From Maniola hyperantus (Eukaryota > Arthropoda > Insecta > Lepidoptera > Nymphalidae): DNA of 64,000 nucleotides. The DNA lies in NCBI RefSeq assembly GCF_902806685.2, contig NC_048553.1, positions 3,455,099 to 3,519,098 of the forward strand, read 5' to 3'. A model generated the notes under the pieces. That model had not been told where the DNA came from. It worked only from the letters and a program-made list of their open reading frames with translations, and searched no databases. Positions 33,447 to 44,092 of the stretch are shown piece by piece; the first letter of the stretch is position 1; the number at the start of each line of letters is the position of its first letter. The position numbers and the translations under genes are program-made.

Positions 33447-33847
33447 AGGTTCGTACGCACCTGAGCGGCGCGGCGCGGCGCTTCAGCGAGCTGCACGTCG
33501 CGGCACAGAGCTTCAAAATATCATTTCTATCATTTTGTATGGCGCATATCGCACTAGAGCGGCGCTGCACAGCGCTTCACCGCGCGTTGCCGCGCGGCAC
33601 GGCTGGAGAGAATATTTTGAAGCGCAGCGAAGCGACGCGCAGTGCAGTGACGCTAGTGCGACATACCCAGCGGCGCGGCGCGGCGCTTCGCGCTCGTACG
33701 CGAACGGGTATAAAAGTGACGCGCAAGTGACGCGAGGTGCCGCGTACTGAAGTTGTAGTGCGGTAGGCACCGTCGAGCGGCCTGAGGTGACGCGTTCTGC
33801 AGTCGGACTGAAGCGCCGCGCCGCGCCGCTCAGGTGCGTACGAACCT
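33447..33847. mobile_element. GC-rich MITE, PIF/Harbinger-like
   Basis: 401 bp with ~40-bp perfect terminal inverted repeats: AGGTTCGTACGCACCTGAGC then GGCGCGGCGCGGCGC, and the complement at 33808-33847. Flanked by the 3-bp direct repeat TAA (33444-33446 and 33848-33850), the duplication made by PIF/Harbinger transposases. The interior is full of GCGC/GCTTC units in both orientations, so the whole element can fold. No transposase. Overlapping open frames on both strands are by-products of its composition. Confidence 0.85.
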
Positions 33848-33865
33848 TAAGTCCAAATTATATTT

Positions 33866-34100
33866 TATTACTAGTTGATGCCCGCAACTTCGTCCGCGTG
33901 GAATTAGGTTTTTAAAAATCCCGTGGGAACTCTTTGATTTTCCGGGATAAAAAGTAGCCTATGTGTTAATTTAGGGTATACCCTAAATTAACACTTTTAT
34001 CTATCTCCATTCCCAATTTCATCCAAAACCGTTCAGCCGTTTTTGTGTGATTGAGTAACAAACATCCAAACATCCACACACACACATCACTACACCTATT
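33866..34100 (+). repeat. Dispersed repeat B with a perfect internal palindrome
   Basis: 'tactagttgatgcccgcaac' start. It contains the 32-bp palindrome 33963-33994 and a CA tract near the end. Confidence 0.78.
33963..33994. repeat. Perfect 32-bp palindrome (no spacer)
   Basis: Left half 'gtgttaatttagggta' is followed directly by its exact complement. Other B copies (for example the reverse of 42480-42520) read 'gtattaatccagggtataat' with no second half. Confidence 0.92.
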
Positions 34101-34640
34101 ATAAATGTGAAAGTGTGTTTGTTTGTTGGTTCGTTGGTTTGTCCTTCAATCACGTCGCAACAGAGCAACGGATCGAAGTGATTTTTTGCATGGGTATGGT
34201 TGACCTGGAGAGTGACATAGGCTACTTTTTATCCCGGAAAATCAAAGAGTTTCCACGGGATTTTTAAAAATCTAATTCCACGCGTACGAAGTCGCGGGCA
34301 TCACCTCATCATCATCATGATCAACCCATCGCCGGCTCACTACAGCGCAGGGGTCTCCTCTCAGAGTGAGAAGGGTTTTGGCCATAGTCTACCACGCTGG
34401 CCATGTGCGGATTGGTAGAATTCACACACCTTTGAGAACATTATGGAGAACTCGGCATGCAGGTTTCCTCACGATGTTTTCCTTTACCGTTAAAGCAAGT
34501 GATATTTAATTAATTAAAACGCGTATAACTCCGAAAAGTTAGAGGTGCGTGCCCGGGATCGAACCCCCCGACCTCCGTTTAGAAGGCGGACGTCCTAACC
34601 ACTAGGCTATCATAGCTTCACCTAGTTTATAATATTAGTA
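34096..34640 (-). repeat. Dispersed repeat B interrupted by SINE1
   Basis: Tail-to-tail with the preceding B copy. B runs 34096-34304 and resumes at about 34619. The SINE between is flanked by TCACC(T) on both sides, a probable target-site duplication. Confidence 0.75.
34305..34618 (-). mobile_element. tRNA-Arg-like SINE (SINE1), best-preserved minus copy
   Basis: On the minus strand: head 'gatagcctagtggttaggac', anticodon region CTTCTAA (UCU, Arg), B box 'gggttcgatcccgggc', body 'taaaggaaaacatcgtgagg' and a CATGATGATGATG tail. Flanked by TCACC(T) from the host repeat B. Confidence 0.85.
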
Positions 34641-34856
34641 GGATATATGTAAACTACTACCACCAGCTGTCGATACGATGCATTCTAAAATAAATCGACC
34701 GACCGACCGACAGACCGACCGGCCAAGTACGAGTCAGACTCGCGCCCCGAGGTTTCCGTACTACAATAGTAAAATGTTTATCTCTAAATCTCTGTTTAGA
34801 GATAAGCATTTACAATGTAACTTAATGTATTACTACTATGTAACTAGAATTTCGGT
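34641..34856. other. Spacer with a repeat-A scrap
   Basis: GACC/GACA repeats (34698-34722) and 'ggccaagtacgagtcagac' (34721-34739) are the end of a repeat A copy. The rest is unassigned. Confidence 0.45.
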
Positions 34857-35046
34857 ACATATAAAAATGAATCGCTAAATGTGTTGCTGATCGCAAATCT
34901 CGAGAACAGCTGAACCGATTTCGCTAATTCTTTTTTTATAATATTCCTTGAAGTACGAATATGGTTCTTACGGAGAGAAAATTTTTAAAAAATTCCTGAA
35001 AAAGAATCGACTGTTAGGCGGTACGAAGTTCGCCGGGGCAGCTAGT
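34857..35046 (-). repeat. Dispersed repeat D, reversed
   Basis: 'aaaaatgaatcgctaaatg' to 'gttcgccggggcagctagt'. Confidence 0.78.
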
Positions 35047-35119
35047 GAAAAATAAAAATAAATAAATAGGTAAATAGTATTTTTTGACATTTTGCATGAT
35101 AAATCAAAAACTATTTAGT

Positions 35120-35207
35120 ATGCACTAGATGATGCCCGCAACTTCGTCCGCGTGGATTTAGGTTTTTTAAAAATCCCGTGGGAACTTTGATTTTCCGGGA
35201 TCAAAAG
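35120..35207 (+). repeat. Dispersed repeat B, 5' fragment
   Basis: 'gcactagatgatgcccgcaa' to 'ttgattttccgggatc', then interrupted by family F. Confidence 0.65.
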
Positions 35208-35465
35208 TCAAAGTCAAATGATTTGTTCAAAATAGGTAATAAATTACTCTTTTCGATTGTCAGTTGTTGGATTTGTAAAATATAGTGGTGATAATTATTT
35301 CGCAAACGCTACGAGGGTTCCAAACGTGCCCAAGACTGAGAAGAGCCCACAGCTAACTCAGCCGGGTATTCTTTTTATTATCACCACTTTACAAAATCAT
35401 AAATTAAACTTATTAGAACTATCACAAAGCCGAGCAACTCATTCCCAAGCTTGCTTATCATTTAA
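35208..35465 (-). mobile_element. LINE-like 3' segment, family F
   Basis: 'caaagtcaaatgatttgtt' start. The same 250 bp recurs inverted at 45062-45312, including 'ggctgagtt' / 'aactcagcc' and 'tagtggtgataattat'. The TTTGACTTTGACTTT-type end in the reverse reading suggests a reversed retroposon 3' end (inference). Confidence 0.5.
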
Positions 35466-35535
35466 ATAATCCTTTACAATGTAATAGGATTTTTTAATTA
35501 GTTTACGTTTTATGAAAACTTTGAACTTATGACAG

Positions 35536-36239
35536 TCACTTTGAACTTATGACAGTCACTTTTTTTGTTAATTTATTTATGTTTTTATATACGTACAATA
35601 AATTTTCAAAAATATATTGATTATGCACTGTCATAATTTTAACTTCTCTAAATTTAGTTCTCAGCGACTCTCGTGGTCCCATACTATATATGGCTCGAAC
35701 AGCCCTTTTCTGCAGCACAAAAATAGAATTTATATCAGCAGCATTACCCCATAATAATTCCGTGGTGCCATCTGAATCAGGGTTTCTACTGAAAACCAGC
35801 GCTGTATGTTTTTGTACTTGTGCAAGACAATATGCATTTATGCTGAGTAGGGACCTTTTTTTTTGGGTTGTGCCACACATGACATACTTTATTCCGGCGC
35901 TTCTTCTACTTGAGGTTTTTTGACTTTATTACTCAAGTATAAGAGGCGCTGGGATAACCTAACCAGTTGGTAACTGGTAATGTGTGGTACAGCTTTAAAA
36001 AATAAACGTTTTTTCTTTTCTTTCTTTTTCTTTTCTAATAATATGCCATATGACATAATGCTGTGAAAGTAACTAAAATATACTAGTCTCGCCGTTTCTA
36101 TGTCTGTCAACTGGCGAATCTTTTTTACCGCATATGCAGCAGAACTGTCTGTTCGATAAGTTATTTATATGAGAGCCCCATTGAAGTTTCGCATCTAACG
36201 TTATTTCCAGAAAAATAGCGGTATCCACTAAATCTTATT
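35536..36239 (-). pseudogene. Non-LTR retrotransposon reverse transcriptase C-terminal fragment, interrupted
   Basis: Minus-strand translation gives, in order, ITLDAKLQWGSHI (about 36210-36170), ARLVYFSYFHSIMSYGILL (up to ~36043), then after an insertion WGNAADINSIFVLQKRAVRA and then IYSMGPRESLRTKF. These are the conserved blocks after the catalytic domain of CR1/Jockey-type ORF2 proteins (LGxxLD..L.W, then SxxxYGxxxWG, then Q.RAxR.I). The catalytic YxDD part is missing, so the copy is 5'-truncated, and it is split by a 277-bp insertion. A relative lies at 49405-49955 inside the P element. Confidence 0.8.
35759..36035 (+). mobile_element. Small retroposon-like insertion in the LINE
   Basis: Inserted between the YGILL and WG codons of the LINE, flanked by a 7-bp direct repeat TAATAAT (35752-35758 and 36036-36042). 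Ends in a pyrimidine-rich TTTTCTTTTC tail (about 36009-36035). No coding frame or tRNA boxes recognised. Confidence 0.7.
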
Positions 36240-36396
36240 TATCATAAAAGTAGCCTATGTCCTTCCCCGGGATGCAAGCTATTTTTGTACCAAATTTCAT
36301 CAAAATTGGTTAAATGGATGAGCTGTGAAAAGCTAGCAGACAGACAGACGGACAGATAGACAGATACACTTTCGCATTTATAATATTAGTATGGAT
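36240..36396 (+). repeat. Dispersed repeat B, 5'-truncated
   Basis: 'ataaaagtagcctatgtcc' to 'tttcgcatttataatatta', with GACAGACAGACGGACA units. Confidence 0.7.
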
Positions 36397-36738
36397 AAAA
36401 ATAAATAAAATCGGTTTTTGATGTACAAGTAAGGTCCTTTTATATGATATCACACTTGGTTTACTAATCTTACTTGAAAGTTGAAAATACTAACTATTCG
36501 TTAATGAACACATTTTTATTTATTTTTCGTGATGTAACCACAAATTCATTGTTTCAGATTTTTCCCCTTACGTGTGTTATAACTGTTATTACCTACCTGC
36601 CAAATTTTATCATTCTAGGTCAGTGGGAAGTACCCTACAGGCTTCTTGACAGACACACTGACAGACTGACAGATAGACAGACAGACAGACAACAAACTGA
36701 TCCTATAAGGGTTCCCTTTTCCTTTTGAGGTACGGAAT
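36397..36738 (-). repeat. Dispersed repeat A, reversed
   Basis: Contains 'gattttt(c)ccc', 'tctaggtcagtgggaagtac' and 'cttttgaggtacggaatcc'. GACA microsatellite 36669-36692. Confidence 0.75.
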
Positions 36739-37120
36739 CCTAATGATCTCTCTTTTTGCACTGCATTTAATCTGAATCCAAGAATTCCCGATCCGAAATA
36801 GCCGTAAGCAAGACTGTATCGTCACTTACCACCAGGTGAGATTGTAGTCAAGGGCTAACTTGTATCTGAATAAATAAATAAAAAAGTACTATTTGTACGA
36901 AGCGTTGCGTACTTTATTTGTAAGACGGACAGACAACAAACTGATCCTATAAGGGTTCCTTTTTCCTTTTGAGGTACGGAATCCTAATGATCTCTCTTTT
37001 TGCACTGCATTTAACCTGAATCCAAGAATTTCCGATCCGAAATAGTCGTAAGCAAGACTGTATCGTCACCTACCACCAGGTGAGATTGCAGTCAAGGGCT
37101 AACTTGTATCTGAATCAATA
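36678..37120 (+). repeat. Tandem duplication of ~246 bp
   Basis: 'gacagacaacaaactgatcc' begins at about 36684 and again at about 36930; the following ~190 bases match with few changes, through 'gtcaagggctaacttgtatc'. The junction block 'aaaaaagtactatttgtacg' (36879-36930) recurs at 38385-38445. Confidence 0.85.
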
Positions 37121-37253
37121 TTATTATTATTATTTTATTACTTATAATAAAACTGTAACAGGTGAAATTCTGTACATTGAAGATATTTTGAAATTTTTTT
37201 TTCGAGGGCACTCTATAATCGATACTGAACCCAAAACTGGAATTTTTTTCATT

Positions 37254-37286
<33 letters not shown>

Positions 37287-37920
37287 ATCACGGCCGCGCA
37301 TCACGCTGAAACTACTGAATGGATTCCAATGAAACTTGGTACGATTTGACGTCATACTATGAGGATATAGGATATAGGATACTTTTTATCCCGAAATTCA
37401 GCATGGTTCCCTTAGGAGAGGGGTTGAAAGTTAAAATGTATACTGAGCTGTAATTCATTAACGCGTAGTCCGATTTCATTCATTCTTTTTTGTTAGAAAC
37501 CATACATGTTAAAACTTCAAGTGCCAACTTCTCAACCATCATCATAATAATCACGGGTAGCTTTTGTACTTTTGGATTTCAATCAGCTGTTTTAGGAATA
37601 GTTGATGTTGAATTGATATTAAAGGTACGCTTAGAATAAACTATCTCTGGTTTAGGTACCAAGCAACGACTTCATAATTCAACTCGATATCCCAACTCTT
37701 CAACCCTGATGATGCAGGGTACTGGGTATTGCACTCCTAAGCCACTGTTGATTGTGAGATAATATTGTAGATGCCAAACATATATACCATTATTGAACTT
37801 TAAGTTCCAACTCTTCAATACTGATGCTGCAGGGTACTGCACTCCTATTCTATGGGTTTTAGGAACTGTTGTTGGTGAATTAATATTGTACCATTTACTA
37901 TTGTACCAAACCACGACTAC
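37121..37920. repeat. Degenerate dispersed repeats (H and G relatives)
   Basis: 37130-37350 has CTGT repeats (37257-37288) followed by 'tatcacggccgcgcatcac' and 'gaaactactgaatggattcc'. 37500-37860 has three 'caa.tcttcaa..ctgatg' blocks as in 30600-30780. All are non-coding and old. Confidence 0.5.
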
Positions 37921-38029
37921 ATGGTTGAACTCCGTTCACAAAAATCCACGCACTCCATCGAAATCCTATTCTATTCCAAACTTATTCGCCAGCGTGACAG
38001 GAGTGGAGAAGGCGGATAGGGACGTGTGA
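37921..38029. other. Spacer
   Basis: No feature. Confidence 0.3.
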
Positions 38030-38375
38030 GGGGTGCAACGGATCAACGTGATTTTTTCCATCATCATCAGCCTGCGGTCGTCCACTGTTGGACATAGGCT
38101 TTCCCTAAAGAGCGCCACCACACCCGGTCCTCAGCCTTCCTCACCTAGCCACTTCCCGCCAGCCTCTGTATATCGTCGGTCCATCGTGCTGGAAGGCGTC
38201 CCACACTACGCTTACATATACCTACGCGGTCTCCACTCAAGAACTTTCCGGCTCCAACGGCCATCACCTCTACGACAGGCATGACCTGCCTTCTTTTATC
38301 CCAGAAAATAAAAGAGTTCCCACGGGCTTTTGAAAACCTACATCCACGCGGACGAAGTCGCGGGCGTCAGCTAGT
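38030..38375 (-). repeat. Dispersed repeat B split by an RTE fragment
   Basis: 'tgcaacggatcaacgtgatt' (38034-) breaks off at about 38057. B resumes at 38288 with 'ttcttttatcccagaaaat' and ends 'gacgaagtcgcgggcgtca'. Confidence 0.78.
38058..38287 (-). mobile_element. RTE-type LINE 3' UTR, reversed
   Basis: Begins ATCATCATC (reverse of a GATGATGAT tail), then 'gtccactgttggacatagg' and 'tccatcgtgctggaaggcg'. I recognise this 3' end as a common lepidopteran RTE-type block. It is inserted cleanly in repeat B. Confidence 0.65.
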
Positions 38376-38695
38376 AAATAAATAAAAAAGTACTATTTGT
38401 ACGAAGCGTTGCGTACTTTATTTGTAAGACGGACAGACAGACAGACAGACAGATAGACGGACAGACAGACAGACGGACAGACCGACAGACGAACAGACGG
38501 ACAGACGGACGGGCAGACGGACCGATGGACGGACCGACAGACGCATGGACGGACGGACGGACTGACGGACGTACGGACGGACGGACGGACGGACGGACGG
38601 ACGGACAGACGGACGGACGGACAGACGGACCGACAGACAGACAGACAGAGGGTTCCGTTTTTTCCTTCTGAGGTACGGAACCCTAAAAATACAAA
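38376..38695 (-). repeat. Third copy of the junction block plus a GACA/GACG satellite
   Basis: 38376-38440 repeats the sequence at 36870-36935. 38426-38648 is a ~220-bp imperfect array of GACA/GACG/GACC tetramers. 38649-38695 is a repeat-A end ('aggtacggaaccctaaaaa'). Confidence 0.85.
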
Positions 38696-38749
38696 GAAAT
38701 ACCACCAGGTAGGTACCTACCTACCTATATTATTATACATATACAGGTA

Positions 38750-39214
38750 CCTTTTTAGGGTTCCGTACTTTATAAGGAAAAAAGGGACCCTTAGGATCAC
38801 TTCGTTGTCTGTCTGTCTGTCCGTCTCTCCGTCTGTGTCGTATCTGTCACACAAACCTATAGGATACTTCCCGTTGACCCAGAATCATGAAATTTAGTAG
38901 GTACGTAGGTCTTAGAGCACAAGTAAAGGAATAAATCCGAAAACCATAGATTTGTGATTACAACTTACAAAAAAAAAAGTGTGTTAATAAAAAGTGTATA
39001 ATAAAAAATAATTAGTATTTTCAATTTTCAATGTATAATAAGTATACCAAGTGGGGTATTATATGAAAGGGCTTTACTGTATTGTGTGTATTCTAAAACA
39101 CATTTTTATTTATTTTTATGCATAATAGTTTTTGATTTATGGAGCAAAATGTCAAAAAAATACCTGAGTACGGAACCCTTGGTGCGCGAGCAACTCGCAC
39201 TTGGCCGGTTTTTT
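38750..39214 (+). repeat. Dispersed repeat A, near full length
   Basis: 'tttttagggttccgtactt' to 'gcacttggccggtttttt', CTGT tract 38807-38836. Confidence 0.8.
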
Positions 39215-40039
39215 AAAATTAGATAAAATAAATAACTAAACAAAGTTACTTACCTATTGTACTAGGACCACACGAGTAGATATCCCTACTAGGACCTCAA
39301 CAACAAAGTCAGGTCAATAAACCAATGAATAAAATTGGTGTCCAAATTTCAAATTCCAGAGGTCAATGTACAAAATGCAATAAGTATTTGAAGGACTTAT
39401 TGACTCTGCTCTGCTCAATCTTCTACACATTTGCATAGCCACTGAATAAAAATTAATTTTATAAAATCATTACGACTTTTGTTTTTGAAAACATAACAAC
39501 AGTTGTCGTCATAGAAACCACAATATTACACGCGCAGCCGCGCGCCGCTGGGCTGGCCCTTCCCTCCGCCACCCGCGCGGTGTCTAATGTTTTGGGGTGA
39601 GAAGCATGATGATTTTAGCCGAAATCTAGCGCTTGAAAAGGGTTGAACAGTAGTTTGGGAAAAGTATTTTTGAGAAAAAACTACTGAATTTAGGTTTGCA
39701 AAGTAAAGTTATTTCAACTAATGAATAAATAAACTATGTCTAATGATAATTTTTTTTAGAATTTTCCTATTCCTAATCTTATTTATTTACGCCCAAAGTT
39801 GACATAAATTTAGTGTTAAAATAGGAATCTTTTGAGGCTCGTAACTTTTAAATCAATATTTTTTTCAATGTTTTAGATATCATTGAACCTAGATAATGAC
39901 GAGATAAATCGATATAATTCTTAGTTTTGTGCGTACAATATCGAATATTGTTGTATTTTCCCTCCTACGTTTGTATGAAGAAAGCACCGAACTGAGCTGC
40001 CTTAATGATTGGAAAATATAAGGAAAATTAGACTGCAGG
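39215..40039. other. Intergenic; short GC-rich patch 39530-39600
   Basis: No coding or repeat signal beyond this. Confidence 0.3.
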
Positions 40040-40625
40040 TGGTGTGTAAATAATATACTAATAAACATACATTCAAATAACTGATACATACTAATACATA
40101 AACCACTAGGTAATACATGTATTAAATAATATGTGTAATACCAATATACTAATAAAATAGACTAATATATACTCTATAATCGTACTTAAGGAGAAACTAA
40201 AATATGATTGTCGTCTTCAATTTGTAAGATAATGATTCTTCACTGCAGTTTTAAAGGAGTCTAGTGACTTTGATTTGCGTATGGTCAATGGTAGTGCATT
40301 CCAAAGTTCAACAGCTCGCACATTGAATGAGTTGCCATAGAACTTCGTTTTGTGACTCGGCGCGTCGTTTCTATAACATTAAGGTTCGGCAGGATCTTAT
40401 GTCGGTTTGCACTTCAAGAAAACTAAACTTCTCCTTGAGGTAAGGGGGAGTTTTTAAGTGATATAGCACACAGTACAGAAGAGAAAGTCATGATTTTAAA
40501 AAAATCGACTGGCTTTCCAAAATCGGGTGCTTGTATAGACTGGCGGAGAAGGACCTCCACCATGTCTTGAATTAATTCGTCCAAGTATAGGAACCCTCAA
40601 AATATTACACAGCTTTTTGGGGCAG
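40040..40625 (-). pseudogene. Non-LTR retrotransposon ORF2, 3' end
   Basis: Minus-strand translation of about 40350-40235 gives FNVRAVELWNALPLTIRKSK then SLDSFKTAVKNHYL, the near-universal C-terminal motif of CR1/Jockey-type ORF2 (R.xELWNxLPxxIR...SxxxFK). Upstream on the same strand (40625-40380) are Cys-, Leu-rich remnants with stops. 40040-40230 would be the 3' UTR. Heavily truncated and frame-broken. Confidence 0.75.
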
Positions 40626-41092
40626 TCATGTAAAAAGTTATTTCATGATAAATAAATTAAATAATTCTTTATTTAGGATGATGAGCATACATACAGCACA
40701 GATTATCCTGACTGCGCCAAAGACAAAAATTAGCACAATCGGATTTTATAGATTTAGTTTAACCAGCGTATCATGTGAAATCAGCAATGTCTCAAAACGC
40801 TTTTCCTTCCACTCAGTTCTCCGTCTATGGTCGTAGAAATGGACGAAGCCGTGTGACATCTAAAGGACCTACGCTATGCCCCGCATGGATATATAACCTG
40901 TCTTCCCGGATACCACCCCTTGATTTAGGGGCTGAATCCACCACACACAGCTAAAGGCTCCGAATGTGCAGATACCTTATGAATTTAAAGCATGCTGCTC
41001 GAGATAGATAGGTATCTTTATGGTTAATGTTATAGCCTGTGGTTCTACCCAAGTCAGGTAAAATATTGTACCTAGGTACTACTGTTTGTTAA
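40626..41092. other. Intergenic, nothing recognised
   Basis: No supported features. Confidence 0.3.
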
Positions 41093-42223
41093 AAAGTGCG
41101 AGTCAGGCTCGCGCAATGAGGGTTCCGTACTACAGTCGTATTTTTTCGACATTTTGCAGGATATTTTTTTTTTTTTTTTTTTAATTACCAACATAGAGAA
41201 TGTTTATCAAATCCAATTTAGACACAGCAAAAAACCACGAAGGTTTAAAAAGTGTGTCATTCCGTCTACTTCTTAATACATAATAATAATAATAGTGTTT
41301 CTATAAACAATATAAATTGTTTATAGAAACTCTCATTACATTAGATTTCATACAAAAATGGGGATCATTACAATTTGTTAATATAATAGGATTTTAGCTT
41401 ATATTTTAAATTAAATCTAGTTAGTTCATTTCTAAATTTATTATCTAAAGTATTTATTAGGCGAGGGATCATGTATGCACTGGTGCGCTCACCGTATTTG
41501 TTTTTTGCAGCTACGGTTGTTAATTTGTTTTGCGTAACTTTGCGCGTCTGCATTTTGTTTTGAACTGCATTTTGGATGTCTAAATGAAAAAATTGTTCCT
41601 TCAGAAGTGTAAATTGGACCTTGTCGTGATATTAATAACCTTGCAAAATTTAAATATAAGATTTTCATTTGTTTTTGCTTTAAGTTTGATATTTAAAGGT
41701 ACAATAATAGCTTTTAAAATCCTTAGTTGCAACTGATAAATGTGCTGTAGGTGTGACTTGTCCGTTCGGCCATAGCTGCTCAACCCATAAGCTATTATGG
41801 AGTCGGCAAGAGCATTGTACAGCATCATTTTGACTTTATAATTTAACCGCTTTCTAATTATAAATAAGTTTGCCAAGAATTCAAAAACTATGATACATAA
41901 AAATAAATAAAAATCTGTTTTAGAATGTAAAAGTGAAGACCTTTCATATAATACCCCACTTGATATAGTTATCTTACTTAGAAAATTGAAAATACTAATT
42001 ATTAATTCATGACCACAATTTTTTTTTGTGTGATCTAACCCTAAATTCACGGTTTTCAGATTTTTCCCCAAATGTCAGCTATAAGATCTACCTACCTGCC
42101 AAATTTCATGATTCTAGGTCAAGGGGAAGTACCCTGTAGGTTTCTTGACAGACAGACAGACAGACAGACAACAAAGTGATCCTGTATGGGTTCCGTTTTT
42201 CCTTTTGAGGTACGGAACCCTAA
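41093..42223 (-). repeat. Dispersed repeat A split by a LINE
   Basis: Repeat A begins (reverse) at 41093-41163 'gcgagtcaggctcgcgcaat' ... 'cattttgcaggat' and resumes at about 41880 with 'ttcaaaaactatgatac', ending 'gaggtacggaaccctaaaa'. The two parts join into one ordinary A copy if the intervening LINE is removed. Confidence 0.82.
41164..41879 (-). pseudogene. 5'-truncated CR1/Jockey-type LINE inserted in repeat A
   Basis: The poly-T at 41163-41181 is the poly-A tail on the minus strand. The minus-strand frame (about 41870-41601) reads RKRLNYKVKMMLYNALADS, then IIAYGLSSYGRTDKSHLQHI, then YQLQLRILKAI. This matches the LINE region after the reverse-transcriptase palm (L..L..SxxxYGxxxWG...Q.R.LR.I). 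It joins smoothly to repeat-A sequence upstream, so the 156-codon open frame at 41601-42071 is a chimera of LINE and repeat A. Confidence 0.8.
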
Positions 42224-42379
42224 AAATGAGGATAAAGTGAAAAAATGTGGTATATAAATGGTTATAAAGGAGAATGGCGACACATAGTGGACAATCTTAA
42301 AAAAAATAGAATAAAATAAGTACAATAATTCTTTAAGTTTTCTTCTAAAATTCAATACGTTAAACGGTAAACCTACTTA
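42224..42379. other. Spacer
   Basis: No feature. Confidence 0.3.
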
Positions 42380-42600
42380 ATATTATTATAAATGTCAAAG
42401 TGTGGATGTTTGGGTGTTTGGATGTTTGTTACTCAATCACGCAAAAACTACTGGACGGATTTGGCTGAAATTTGGAATGGAGATAGATTATACCCTGGAT
42501 TAATACATAAGCTACTTTTTATCCCGGAAAATAGAAATAGTTCCCGTGGAATTTTGAAAAACGTAAATCCACGCGGACGAAGTCGCGGGCATCAGCTAGT
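42380..42600 (-). repeat. Dispersed repeat B, reversed
   Basis: 'attataaatgtcaaagtgtg' to 'gacgaagtcgcgggcatcag', well preserved. Confidence 0.8.
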
Positions 42601-43289
42601 TTCTTTTTATAACAAAAAAATAAAGAAACAAAATATACCTACCTACTTATTTGGGCCGAAAAAATTTTTTAGTGGTGGTCACTTTTATATTAATTTCACA
42701 AGTATAGTAGATACTTAATTTAACTAAACAGGCACAAAAATGGTCCTTTTTAGTTGAGGTTAGTTACCTATAGATACCTAATTATTGCCACAAAAAAAAT
42801 ACTTCGTCATCCTCTATTATAAGACACTTTTTTATTCAACAGGCAAATCTACCAACTCCAAATATCTTAATAAAATTTTCAGCATTTTCACACTCGCAAG
42901 AAGCGCAAGCAAATAAATTTAAACGAAAAAGAAAACCTGCCCACTCGTGCACAATTTTCCAGAATTATGCACTTTATGTTCTTTGCTTTAAGAATTCTAT
43001 ATGTACCTAGACATACCAAATGGTACAGGGAAATACAATTTCTATTTCAATTGAGTTAAAGGTGATAATTGTATGTCTGGATGCGTAATTTAAGACGGTA
43101 CACACATGCCAGGTTGACCTAGTTGCCATGTGCCGTGTGCGAGCGACCGCACGTGTCTAACTTCCCCTAAATGTTCTATCTATAGTCTATAGGTAGCCTT
43201 GTAGATACTTCTTTCTAACTAGGTTCCATACCAGCTTATTAGTGCAATGGGAAAACGAGAGCTTTTAAACCATTTTTAAACTAGGTAGT
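42601..43289. other. Intergenic, nothing recognised
   Basis: No supported features. Confidence 0.3.
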
Positions 43290-43291
43290 TA

Positions 43292-43452
43292 CAGTGCGAC
43301 AAGACTATCTTGGCGCGTGGCGAAAATCGGAACTATAACGTTGCCGTCAAGTGTACCTACCCTTTGTTCTTGTTTGAATATTCTAAGCCTTTGTTCTTCA
43401 ACAGCGCCCCCTGTCAATGTCATTCAAGTGCCAAGAGAGCCTTGTCGCACTG
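43292..43452. mobile_element. MITE M6
   Basis: 161 bp, inverted ends CAGTGCGACAAGACTATC and its complement with few mismatches, TA on both sides (43290-43291 and 43453-43454). Tc1/mariner-type. Confidence 0.82.
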
Positions 43453-43942
43453 TAAACCCTGAGAACATAGGAATAAAGCAATGGTGCCAACATGACGGCA
43501 GGGGACGGCTGGTTATAGTGAACGATCCGTAGATAAAGTTTATCTGGCGGTGCGGTGGTGAAAGGTGGTGGCCCTAAAAGTTTTAATCTTCGAAAAGAAA
43601 AGAAAAAGAAGACGTCAATAAGTCCCGCTTAAAAATCAAAAAGAAATCAAAGCTCACAATTTAAACAATACACGATAGCGATAGGTACCTACCATAAATT
43701 ATGTTGAAAACGTAATAAAACTAAATGCATGAAACAAATCGTCGACTATGGGAGGGGTGGCGAGGGGTCGGCCGGGGGGTGCGGGAGGGAGAGTCTACAA
43801 CTCTACTACGGCACTCTCGGTTTCATTCATAACTTTTTACAAGTTTATCTGCGGCGATACCTCCTACATATTTATGTTTGTGAATACCGTCAAAGATTAA
43901 GAATTTTAATAAAATGAGAAATGTACGTAGGTATAACGCGTA
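43453..43942. other. Intergenic; G-rich patch 43748-43790
   Basis: No supported features. Confidence 0.3.
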
Positions 43943-44092
43943 AAATTTAACTCCTCACGCGCCATTTTAACATTATGTGTCAAATTGTATGTCAAAAGTA
44001 CGATTTTAGTCCTTATTTCAAAGGTAAACCGTACTTTTGATATGACAGTAAGCCGCCCATAGAGTTAAAATGGCGCGTGAGAAGTAATTTTG
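43943..44092. mobile_element. MITE M7
   Basis: Inverted ends of about 28 bp centred on 'ctcacgcgccattttaac' (left ~43953) and its complement (right ~44062-44080). A second inverted pair inside ('gtcaaaagtacgatttt' / 'ccgtacttttgat') makes the element nearly self-complementary. Confidence 0.82.

Noticed and set aside
33416..33770. Several overlapping frames on both strands
   Set aside because: They result from the GC-rich self-complementary MITE at 33447-33847.
38426..38648. Possible CRISPR-like or coding repeat
   Set aside because: It is an imperfect tetranucleotide microsatellite. There are no unique spacers, and the genome is eukaryotic.
41880..42071. N-terminal half of the 156-codon minus-strand frame
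   Set aside because: It is repeat-A sequence fused by chance to LINE sequence at the insertion point.
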